Below, one piece after another: positions 1 to 6,134 of a stretch of DNA of 6,134 nucleotides (within the stretch, counting starts at the first letter, position 1; each line of letters starts with the position of its first letter). Both the position numbers and the translations under genes were made by a program. This stretch comes from an uncultured Oscillospiraceae bacterium (lineage in GTDB: Bacteria > Bacillota > Clostridia > Oscillospirales > Acutalibacteraceae), in the NCBI GenBank assembly GCA_900549055.1, contig URNB01000110.1, forward strand, positions 1 to 6,134, written 5' to 3'. The notes under the pieces are model-generated. The model did no database searches. It was not told the origin of the DNA and worked only from the letters and a program-made list of their open reading frames with translations.

Positions 1-2
1 TT

Positions 3-515
3 ATGCCGAAGGAAAACAACAACCTCAACAACTATTATTTCAAAACGCTTTCCGCCCCGGGGCTTACTCCCACCTATTCCATGACGGACTTTGTATATGA
101 ATACAGCTTAAGGGTTACGGGCAACACCAATATCGCCTATACCGTGCCCTCGGGCGCTTCATATGCGGGTGCGGCGTCATTCAAGCTTAAAAAGGGCGCG
201 AACACGGTCGTTCTGCCAGTTAAATCACAGTCCGGCTACATAAATAATTACAAAATTTTCGTCGAAGCAACGACCGACTGCACGCTGACAATCGGCGGCA
301 GCACGCCGCCCGTAAAAACCATACCCGGAGATACAAACGGCGACGGAATTGTAAACGGCAGAGACCTTGCGAATGTGCAGATGCATATTTTGGGTATAAA
401 GGCTCTTTCGGGCGAAGCCTTTACAAGAGCCGATACAAACTCTGACGGTAAAATAAACGGCAGAGACCTTGCGAATGTGCAGATGCACATTTTGGGAATC
501 AAGACGCTTGCCTGA
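3..515 (+). CDS. C-terminal part of a secreted dockerin protein with cadherin-like domain (5' truncated by window edge)
   Basis: Seen: the frame is open to the left edge and ends at TGA 513-515. The first ATG (3-5) is probably internal, because no ribosome binding site can be seen and the visible N-terminus (MPKENNN) is not a signal peptide. Residues about 13-88 match the cadherin-like beta-sandwich pattern (LxP-x-Y near the start, KKGANTVVLPV, then NNYKIFV at the end). Residues 109-170 are a type I dockerin with two calcium loops, D110-N112-D114-N118-D121 and D144-N146-D148-N152-D155, each followed by the helix LANVQMHILGI. Known: dockerins bind cohesin domains and attach secreted enzymes or adhesins to a scaffold. 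Inferred: this is an extracellular protein held by a cohesin, plausibly the one encoded 39 bases downstream. Any catalytic or substrate-binding domain lies outside the window, so its activity cannot be named. The dockerin call is strong; the cadherin-like call is good. Confidence 0.9.
   Translation: MPKENNNLNNYYFKTLSAPGLTPTYSMTDFVYEYSLRVTGNTNIAYTVPSGASYAGAASFKLKKGANTVVLPVKSQSGYINNYKIFVEATTDCTLTIGGSTPPVKTIPGDTNGDGIVNGRDLANVQMHILGIKALSGEAFTRADTNSDGKINGRDLANVQMHILGIKTLA
330..496 (+). repeat. Internal duplication encoding the two dockerin calcium-binding repeats
   Basis: Two copies lie 102 bases (34 codons) apart. Bases 352-385 are identical to 454-487 (34 of 34). After one mismatch (T386 against C488), 387-394 again equals 489-496. 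The GATACAAAC at 330-338 also recurs at 432-440. A two-repeat dockerin is normal, but identity at DNA level, including third codon positions, indicates recent duplication or gene conversion between the halves. Confidence 0.9.
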
Positions 516-554
516 TTACTGTTTTTCGCAATATTATAAGAACGGAGACTGATT

Positions 555-2054
555 ATGAAAAAAATATTTAAAAAAGCGGCTTTGTTGATTGCGGCAATAA
601 CGCTCATTATATCGGCGGCAGCTATTCCTTCATCAGCCGCAAGCACGGTTATATCCTTCAATCCGCAAAAACCGACGGTAGGGCAAAATGTAACAATTAC
701 CGTAACGGTTAATGCAGACTTTAAAATGTACGGAGCGGATTTTTCCGTTTCCTATAATCAAAGTGTGCTGGAATATAAAAGCGCCGATTGCGCAGCAAAC
801 GGCGGAGGCGGCGTAGTAAAGGCAGCGCCCACTCACAGCGGTGAGACAAAGGGCACTTACAAATTTACATTTACCGCAAAAACCGCAGGCTCTTCACCGA
901 TAAATGTAAGCGGAGGCGCATACGGAGACAGTGAATACAATATCGGAGCTTCCGCCACCCTTACGGTTTCCGATGCGGCAAAGCCCGGTGTTGCAACACT
1001 GAAATCGTTATCCTTAAGTGAGGGAACGCTGAGTCCGGCTTTCTCCTCCGGCAGAACAAGCTACACCGCCAAGGTTAAATATGAGGTTACCTCCTGCAAA
1101 GTATTTGCAACCGCAACCGACGGCAAGGCGACCGTTGCAGTAGGCGGTAAAGAGGCGCTTGCGGTAGGTAAAAACACCCGCACCGTAACGGTTACGGCGC
1201 AAAACGGCACACAGAAGACCTACACAATAGTTATAACCCGCATGGCGGAGGGCGAAAAAACAGGGGAAGAAAGCAAACCTGAGGACAATACGGCAAGCAC
1301 AGATAACAGCGCCGTTATAGACGGTGTCAAATATTCCATTGCCACCGACCTTTCCGGCTTTAAGCTGCCGAACGGCTTTAAGGCGACCACCGCTTCGCGC
1401 GGCGGAGCAGAGGTTGCCGTTGCGCAGGATACGGACGCAAATTTCACCGTTTACTACCTGAAGGGTGAAAACAGTGAAAGCTACCTGCCCTATATTTTAG
1501 AGGCTGACGGAGAAACTTTCAAAAAATTAAAATATGCAACCTTCGGCAATAATACATATATATTTGCCGATATACCCGAAGATAAATCCGTTCCCGACGG
1601 CTTTTACCCTTCAAGCGTAAAAATAGGCGATTTTGATATTACTGCCTACAAAAGTCCGGATGAAAGCCTTTCGGATTTTTACTACACCTACTGCTTTTTT
1701 GATAAGGGCTTCGGCTTTTACCGTTATGACAGTGCCGAGGGCGTGCTGCAGCGCAGCCCCGAATTCAAGCTCACCGATACAAATGCAGAGGAGCCAAAAA
1801 GCGGCGGCTTCATATCGCGCTTCGGCTCGCTTTCCTCAAACGCCAAAATAATAGTTATAGGCATAGCAGTGCTGATTATCGGCGCGGTGATACTTGTGAT
1901 CCTGCTTATACGCCGCGTTGTGAAGCTCGGCGATTACAGCGACGACGACGCTTATGACCGCGATATGTTTACCGGCGGCTTTGACAGTGTCACCGTAGAG
2001 GACGGAAGCACCAGTGCAGAAGAAGAGGAAAATACCGAAAAAATCACCAAATAA
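555..2054 (+). CDS. Membrane-anchored cohesin protein with cadherin-like domain and acidic cytoplasmic tail
   Basis: Seen: GGAG at 544-547 lies 7 bases before ATG 555. Residues 1-29 are a signal peptide (KK..KK, hydrophobic core, cleavage near SSAA). Residues about 31-139 fit a cohesin domain (ISFNPQKPTVGQNVTITV start, YGADFSVSYNQSVLEY, GTYKFTFTAK, ending ASATLTV). Residues about 147-230 are a cadherin-like beta sandwich (LKSLSLSEGTLSPAF to QKTYTIVITR). A Glu/Lys/Thr-rich linker (231-253) leads to a region (about 255-405) rich in Tyr and Phe that I do not recognise. Residues 431-452 are one transmembrane helix, followed by RR and a roughly 45-residue acidic tail (DYSDDD, AEEEEN). Known: cohesins bind dockerins in cellulosomes and related complexes. 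Inferred: a surface receptor holding dockerin proteins on the membrane, with the upstream gene product as the obvious candidate partner. A single cohesin means it is an anchor rather than a multi-enzyme scaffold. No SLH domain or LPxTG sorting signal is seen. Confidence 0.88.
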   Translation: MKKIFKKAALLIAAITLIISAAAIPSSAASTVISFNPQKPTVGQNVTITVTVNADFKMYGADFSVSYNQSVLEYKSADCAANGGGGVVKAAPTHSGETKGTYKFTFTAKTAGSSPINVSGGAYGDSEYNIGASATLTVSDAAKPGVATLKSLSLSEGTLSPAFSSGRTSYTAKVKYEVTSCKVFATATDGKATVAVGGKEALAVGKNTRTVTVTAQNGTQKTYTIVITRMAEGEKTGEESKPEDNTASTDNSAVIDGVKYSIATDLSGFKLPNGFKATTASRGGAEVAVAQDTDANFTVYYLKGENSESYLPYILEADGETFKKLKYATFGNNTYIFADIPEDKSVPDGFYPSSVKIGDFDITAYKSPDESLSDFYYTYCFFDKGFGFYRYDSAEGVLQRSPEFKLTDTNAEEPKSGGFISRFGSLSSNAKIIVIGIAVLIIGAVILVILLIRRVVKLGDYSDDDAYDRDMFTGGFDSVTVEDGSTSAEEEENTEKITK

Positions 2055-2072
2055 GAAAGGAAGCGTTTTAAA

Positions 2073-3227
2073 ATGACACTTGAACACGGAATACATTATA
2101 TAGGCGTAAACGATTATGACATACGGCTTTTTGAGGGGCAGTACCATGTGCCGAACGGCATGGCGTACAACTCGTATATAATAGCCGACGAAAAAACAGC
2201 GGTTATGGATTCGGTCGATAAGCATTTTTCCGCCGAATGGCTTGCAAACATAAAAAAGCTGCTCGGGGACAAAAAGCCCGACTATATTGTGGTTCAGCAT
2301 ATGGAGCCCGATCATTCCGCCTGCCTTGCAGATTTTTTAGCCGAATACCCCGAGACTGCCGTTGTTGCAAATTCCAAGGCATTTACCATGATGGATAACT
2401 TTTTCGGCAAGGATCTTTGCAAAAACAAGCTCGTGATAAATGACGGCGACACCTTAAAGCTCGGTGAACGCGAATTGAAATTTATTTTTGCGCCCATGGT
2501 GCACTGGCCCGAGGTCACGGTCACCTATGTTGATAAGGATAAGACACTGTTTTCAGCCGACGGCTTCGGCAAATTCGGCACGCTTGACACCGATGAGGAC
2601 TGGGCGTGCGAGGCGAGAAGATATTACTTCGGCATAGTCGGTAAATACGGCGTGCAGGTACAGGCGCTGCTTAAAAAGGCTGCCGCGCTTGACATTGAAA
2701 GGATCTGCCCTCTGCACGGACCTGTGCTGAATGAAAATTTAGGCTATTATATAGGGCTTTATAACACATGGTCTTCCTACGGGGTGGAAAGCGAGGGCGT
2801 TTGCATTGCCTATACCTCGGTTTACGGCAACACCGAAAAGGCTGCGGAGCGGCTGGCAGAGCAGCTGAAGACTCTCGGCTGCCCAAAGATTGCAATGAAT
2901 AACCTTGCGCTGTGCGATCCGGCGGAGGCGGTTGAGGACGCCTTCCGTTACGGCAAGCTGGTGCTGGCGTCCCCCACATATAACGGCGATGTTTTTCCAT
3001 TTATGAAGCATTTTATTGACGCCCTATGTGAACGCAATTATCAGAACCGCACAATAGGACTTATTGAAAACGGCTCGTGGGCGCCCATAGCCGCAAAAAA
3101 AATGCGCGCCGCATTTGAAAAAAGCAGAAATATAACCTTTACCGACACGACCGTCACCGTAACATCGGCTCTTAATGATGACAGCTGCGCAAAAATAGAC
3201 GCTTTAGCAAAAGAGCTTTGCCGATAA
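2073..3227 (+). CDS. fprA: Flavodiiron protein (FprA family A-type flavoprotein), O2/NO reductase
   Basis: Function from the family: four-electron reduction of O2 to water, or NO to N2O, in the cytoplasm, usually fed by rubredoxin or a similar carrier. It protects anaerobes from oxygen and nitrosative stress. Seen: an N-terminal metallo-beta-lactamase-like domain (about 1-240) with the diiron ligands H76-x-E78-x-D80 (HMEPDH), H144 (MVHWP), D163 (SADGFG) and H215 (PLHGP). A C-terminal flavodoxin-like domain (about 242-384) carries the FMN phosphate loop TSVYGNTEKAA (248-258) and the SPTYNGDVFP segment (300-309). At 384 residues it is a standard two-domain class A protein, with no fused rubredoxin or flavin reductase domain. 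AGGAAG at 2058-2063 lies 9 bases before the ATG, fixing the start. It sits 18 bases after the cohesin gene and 24 before trkA. The sequence alone cannot decide between O2 and NO as main substrate. Confidence 0.95.
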   Translation: MTLEHGIHYIGVNDYDIRLFEGQYHVPNGMAYNSYIIADEKTAVMDSVDKHFSAEWLANIKKLLGDKKPDYIVVQHMEPDHSACLADFLAEYPETAVVANSKAFTMMDNFFGKDLCKNKLVINDGDTLKLGERELKFIFAPMVHWPEVTVTYVDKDKTLFSADGFGKFGTLDTDEDWACEARRYYFGIVGKYGVQVQALLKKAAALDIERICPLHGPVLNENLGYYIGLYNTWSSYGVESEGVCIAYTSVYGNTEKAAERLAEQLKTLGCPKIAMNNLALCDPAEAVEDAFRYGKLVLASPTYNGDVFPFMKHFIDALCERNYQNRTIGLIENGSWAPIAAKKMRAAFEKSRNITFTDTTVTVTSALNDDSCAKIDALAKELCR

Positions 3228-3251
3228 ATTATTTTTTTTAAGGGATAGATT

Positions 3252-4619
3252 ATGAGAATTATTGTTGTCGGCTGCGGCAAGGTGGGATGCACCATAATAG
3301 AATCGTTTTTATTTGAGGGGCACGAAATCATTGCTATGGATAATGACCCCGATGTGGTTTCGGAGCTTTCAAATATTTACGATGTTATGACCCTCTGCGG
3401 CAACGGAACAGATTCAGATGCGCTGCTTGAGGCCGGGGCGAATAAATGCGAGCTTATGATAGCGGTCACAGGCTCTGACGAATTCAACATGTTAAGCTGC
3501 TTTCTTGCAAAGCGTATGGGAACAGCGCACACAATTGCGCGTATCCGCGGTCCCGAATATAACGATAAAAGCCTTGCCTTTATAAAAAAAGAGCTTGATA
3601 TTTCAATGACCATAAATCCCGAGCAGTTTGTCGCAAGGGAGCTTTTCAATGTTTTAAAGCTGCCGTCTGCCGTTAAGGTTGAGACCTTTTCCCGCGGAAA
3701 CTTTGAAATGGTGGAGTTGGTTTTAAAGGAAAACACACCGCTTGACGGCGTGAGTCTTACGGAGCTCCGCAAAAAACATCCCGACAATTTTCTTATCTGC
3801 GCTGTTGAACGCGGGGGCGAGCTTTATATACCCGATGGTAATTTTGTGCTTAAAAGCGGGGATAAGATCGGCATAACCGCCGCATCGACAGACATACCGC
3901 GGCTTCTCAAAAAGCTGGGGCTTCTGCAAAAGCAGGCGCGCACGGTTATGATGCTCGGCGCCACACGAACCTCCTATTACCTTTCAAGGCTGCTGATTGC
4001 GGGAGGCAACGCGGTCAAAATTATCGACGCCGACAGAAAAAGGTGCAAGGAATTCAGCGAAATTCTGCCCGAGGCGGTCATTATAAACGGCGACGCGGCG
4101 CACCAGGAGCTGCTGCTTGAAGAGGGCATTCGCAGTGTTGACGCCTTTGCGGCGCTTACGGGTCTTGATGAAGAAAACATACTGCTTTCGTATTTTGCAC
4201 TGCAGCAGAATGTACCGAAGGTAATTGCCAAAATAAACCGCCCCGAATTTACGGGCACGGCTACCAGGCTCGGAATAGACACTATTGCTTCCCCGATGAA
4301 AACGATAGCAAATGTTGCTGTGCAGTATGCAAGAGCACTTGAAAACTCGCTCGGCAGTAAGGTAGAAACGCTTTACAAGCTTATGAACGGCAATGCCGAA
4401 GCGCTTGAATTCAAGGTGAGCGCCGATTGCAGCATAATAAATATTCCGTTTAAGGAGCTTCCCACCAAGCCGAATATACTGGTTGCGGGAATAATCCGCG
4501 GCAGAAAATCGATAATCCCGACAGGTGACGATATGATTCGCCCCGGTGACCGGGTGGTTATTATCTCTGCGGGAAGGCGCTTAAATGAGCTTTCCGAAAT
4601 CGTGGAAAGGCAAAGGTAA
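3252..4619 (+). CDS. trkA: Trk system potassium uptake regulatory protein TrkA (two RCK units)
   Basis: Role from the family: a cytoplasmic, nucleotide-binding ring protein that gates the TrkH membrane channel. Seen: two tandem RCK_N plus RCK_C units in 455 residues, about the size of E. coli TrkA. Unit 1 begins with a Rossmann fold (IIVVGCGKVG, dinucleotide loop G7-x-G9-x-x-G12, acidic D30 after strand 2, then GNGTD at 50-54), with its RCK_C about 141-221. Unit 2 begins at about 230 (VMMLGATRTSYYL; D259 and D261 after strand 2; NGDAAHQELL), with its RCK_C about 367-452, including PGDRVVII. In unit 2 the glycine loop is degenerate (G236-A-T-R-T-S241), so nucleotide binding there may be weakened or use other contacts. 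AAGGGA (3240-3245) precedes the ATG by 6 bases. trkH follows after 6 bases, so the two are surely co-expressed. The double-RCK length argues against a KtrA protein (about 220 residues). Confidence 0.95.
   Translation: MRIIVVGCGKVGCTIIESFLFEGHEIIAMDNDPDVVSELSNIYDVMTLCGNGTDSDALLEAGANKCELMIAVTGSDEFNMLSCFLAKRMGTAHTIARIRGPEYNDKSLAFIKKELDISMTINPEQFVARELFNVLKLPSAVKVETFSRGNFEMVELVLKENTPLDGVSLTELRKKHPDNFLICAVERGGELYIPDGNFVLKSGDKIGITAASTDIPRLLKKLGLLQKQARTVMMLGATRTSYYLSRLLIAGGNAVKIIDADRKRCKEFSEILPEAVIINGDAAHQELLLEEGIRSVDAFAALTGLDEENILLSYFALQQNVPKVIAKINRPEFTGTATRLGIDTIASPMKTIANVAVQYARALENSLGSKVETLYKLMNGNAEALEFKVSADCSIINIPFKELPTKPNILVAGIIRGRKSIIPTGDDMIRPGDRVVIISAGRRLNELSEIVERQR
4612..4616 (+). promoter_or_regulatory. 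Ribosome binding site of trkH, inside the end of trkA
   Basis: AAAGG lies within the last codons of trkA, 9 bases before ATG 4626. Ribosomes finishing trkA reach the trkH start directly, which points to translational coupling. It also favours ATG 4626 over the in-frame ATG at 4638, which would be 21 bases away. Confidence 0.6.
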
Positions 4620-4625
4620 CCGCCC

Positions 4626-6065
4626 ATGAATCGCAGAATGATTATTAACTCAGTGGGGCTTGTGCTGCGGGTTGAGGCGGCGCTGCTGCTTTTACCGGCG
4701 GCAGTAGGTATGCTTTACGGCGAAAAACAAACCCTGATTGCTTTTTTGATATCGGCAGCGATAAGCCTTTTGCTCGGACTGCTGCCGAAGCTTTTTTTAA
4801 AGCCGAAAACCCATGTTATTTATGCCAAGGAAGGCTTTATAATAGTAGCCTTTACCTGGATAATGCTGTCCTTGGTCGGTGCCGTGCCGCTTGTGCTCGC
4901 CGGTGCCGTCACCTCCTATGCCGACGCATTTTTTGAAATCGTCAGCGGCTTTACCACCACCGGCTCGTCTGTTATACCCGATGTTGAGGTGCTTTCCCAC
5001 GGAGCACTTTTTTGGCGCAGCTTTACCCACTGGGTCGGCGGTATGGGAATAATCGTTTTCGTTATGGCAATACTGCCGAATGTTTCCGAACGCCCCATAC
5101 ACATTTTAAGAGCGGAAATTCCGGGCCCCACGGTAGGTAAATTGGTGCCGCGAATAAAGGACACCGCGCTTATCCTTTACCTTATTTACATTGTTATGAC
5201 CGTTATTGAAACGGTTATGCTGCTGTTCGGCGGTATGAGCTTTTTTGAAAGCCTGCTGCATACCTTCGGTACGGCGGGCTTCGGTTTAAAGCGGGACAGT
5301 CTTGCAAGCTACTCTCCCTACATTCAGTGGGTAATAACCGCCTTTATGATACTGTTTGGCGTAAACTTTAACCTTTATTATTTAATGCTTTTAAAGAAAT
5401 TCAAGTCAGTGGTTACAAGTACCGAGCTTTGGGCATATTTCGGAATAATCCTCTCCTCCGCCGCTCTTATAGCATGGAATATAAGGCATTTGTTCGTAGG
5501 GACCGAGCAAACGGTTCGTACTGCTGCATTTCAGGTGGCTTCGGTTATTTCAACCACCGGCTATGCCACGGCAGACTTCAACCTCTGGCCGAATTTTTCA
5601 AAGAATATTCTTTTTATTCTTATGTTTATAGGCGGATGCGCGGGATCTACCGCAGGCGGCATTAAGGTGTCTCGAATAGTCCTGCTTTTCAAGCTTATAA
5701 GCAACGAGGTCAAGCGAATGCTCCATCCGCGCTCGGTATCCTCCTTAAGCTTTGAGGGCAAAACTGTGGACGGTCACACCCGTAAGGGCGTCAGCAATTA
5801 TTTTCTAATATACTTTGTCTGCCTGGTTGTGATATTTTTGGCTTTAAGCTTTGAGCCATTTGATTTTGAAACCAACCTCACCGCCGCGGTCACCTGCTTT
5901 AATAATGTAGGCCCGGGCTTCGGCGCGGTAGGCCCTGCGGGTGGCTTCGGAGGCTACTCGGCGTTTGCAAAAATCGTGCTTTCCTTCGGAATGCTGCTCG
6001 GCAGACTCGAAATTTTCCCGATTATAATAGCCCTCGCTCCGGTTTCCTGGGCAAAGAACAGATAA
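4626..6065 (+). CDS. trkH: Trk system potassium uptake channel protein TrkH
   Basis: Role from the family: the membrane-embedded K+-conducting subunit, which dimerises and is gated by the TrkA ring. Seen: a hydrophobic protein of 479 residues (E. coli TrkH is of similar size) with four membrane-pore-membrane repeats. The filter loops are GFTTTGSS (108-115), HTFGTAGFG (212-220), STTGYATAD (309-317) and NNVGPGFG (426-433). The third-repeat loop GGCAGSTAGGIK (336-347), which forms the intramembrane gate in TrkH structures, is present, as is the conserved GRLEIFP with R460 in the last helix. The second filter appears about three residues shorter than the GTAGTGGFG form I recall from clostridial TrkH and resembles KtrB-type loops. 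Pairing with a two-RCK TrkA and the TrkH-like filters 1, 3 and 4 still make TrkH the better name than KtrB. It is the last gene of the visible cluster. Confidence 0.95.
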   Translation: MNRRMIINSVGLVLRVEAALLLLPAAVGMLYGEKQTLIAFLISAAISLLLGLLPKLFLKPKTHVIYAKEGFIIVAFTWIMLSLVGAVPLVLAGAVTSYADAFFEIVSGFTTTGSSVIPDVEVLSHGALFWRSFTHWVGGMGIIVFVMAILPNVSERPIHILRAEIPGPTVGKLVPRIKDTALILYLIYIVMTVIETVMLLFGGMSFFESLLHTFGTAGFGLKRDSLASYSPYIQWVITAFMILFGVNFNLYYLMLLKKFKSVVTSTELWAYFGIILSSAALIAWNIRHLFVGTEQTVRTAAFQVASVISTTGYATADFNLWPNFSKNILFILMFIGGCAGSTAGGIKVSRIVLLFKLISNEVKRMLHPRSVSSLSFEGKTVDGHTRKGVSNYFLIYFVCLVVIFLALSFEPFDFETNLTAAVTCFNNVGPGFGAVGPAGGFGGYSAFAKIVLSFGMLLGRLEIFPIIIALAPVSWAKNR

Positions 6066-6103
6066 ATACACAAAACTCAACACCGCCCCTATGTCATTTT
6101 TAA

Positions 6104-6134
6104 GGCTCTTTGTCAACAGTCGGAGGTAAAGAGC
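6104..6134. other. Inverted repeat at the right edge: candidate insertion-sequence end or trkH terminator
   Basis: GCTCTTT (6105-6111) and AAAGAGC (6128-6134) are perfect inverted copies separated by 16 bases. The stem may extend beyond the window: TAAG precedes the left arm, so a following CTT would lengthen it. This could be a Rho-independent terminator for the cluster if a T-run follows. Alternatively, a GGCTCTT-type terminus next to an AT-rich stretch (ATTTTTAA, 6096-6103) resembles the ends and 8-base targets of ISL3-family insertion sequences. The window ends too early to choose. Confidence 0.4.

Noticed and set aside
352..496. CRISPR-like or tandem array from the repeated 34-base segment
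   Set aside because: There are only two copies, in frame, and both encode dockerin helices; this is a protein repeat.
3..515. Treating ATG at position 3 as a true start of a small dockerin protein
   Set aside because: The frame is open at the window edge, no upstream signals can be seen, and the predicted N-terminus lacks the signal peptide a dockerin protein needs for export.
516..540. Promoter between the dockerin and cohesin genes (TTACTG with TATTAT or TATAAG)
   Set aside because: The spacing between the possible -35 and -10 boxes is 10 to 13 bases, well short of the usual 16-18, and no better -35 is seen.
248..661. Antisense reading frame containing a repeated peptide (CICTFARSLPF)
   Set aside because: It is the reverse-strand shadow of the dockerin duplication; it overlaps two well-supported genes and has no independent support.
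1836..2315. Antisense reading frame across the cohesin-fprA junction
   Set aside because: It runs opposite to two confident genes, has no recognisable domain and no clear ribosome binding site.
3232..3239. Run of eight T between fprA and trkA as a Rho-independent terminator
   Set aside because: No stable GC-rich hairpin precedes it; the nearby AAAGAGCTTT is too short and weak. The gap is mostly filled by the trkA ribosome binding site.
4626..6065. Calling the channel KtrB because of its short second filter
   Set aside because: Its partner is a double-RCK TrkA rather than a single-RCK KtrA, and filters 1, 3 and 4 with the NNVGPGFG and GRLEIFP motifs are TrkH-like.

Overview
The window reads as a chromosomal segment of an anaerobic Clostridia-type Bacillota, most like an Oscillospiraceae/Ruminococcaceae gut bacterium. 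The reasons are: a dockerin and a cohesin gene side by side, an oxygen/NO-detoxifying flavodiiron protein, AGGAG-like ribosome binding sites, moderate GC content and frequent ATA isoleucine codons. This placement is inferred from gene content; no rRNA or other marker is present. All five genes lie on the + strand with gaps of only 39, 18, 24 and 6 bases.

Left part (1-2054), cell surface. The first gene enters from beyond the left edge. Only its C-terminus is visible: a cadherin-like beta-sandwich domain followed by a complete two-repeat type I dockerin. Next is a 499-residue protein with a signal peptide, a cohesin domain, a cadherin-like beta-sandwich domain, an unrecognised extracellular region, one transmembrane helix and an acidic cytoplasmic tail. 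A dockerin protein beside a membrane-anchored cohesin suggests a small self-contained surface complex, in which the second protein holds the first (and perhaps other dockerin proteins) at the cell surface. This pair is the most interesting part of the window.

Middle (2073-3227), redox defence. A flavodiiron protein (FprA family) with all diiron ligands and an FMN-binding flavodoxin domain, expected to reduce O2 or NO in the cytoplasm.

Right part (3252-6065), potassium uptake. trkA (455 residues, two RCK units) and trkH (479 residues, four selectivity-filter loops) form a tightly coupled pair and should make a complete Trk K+ uptake system. TrkH has an unusually short second filter loop.

Right edge (6066-6134). 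The last 69 bases are non-coding and end in a 7-base inverted repeat cut by the window edge. It could be a terminator after trkH or the end of an insertion sequence. No tRNA, rRNA, CRISPR array, riboswitch or convincing promoter was found. No terminator is visible between any of the five genes, so co-transcription is possible along the whole window.
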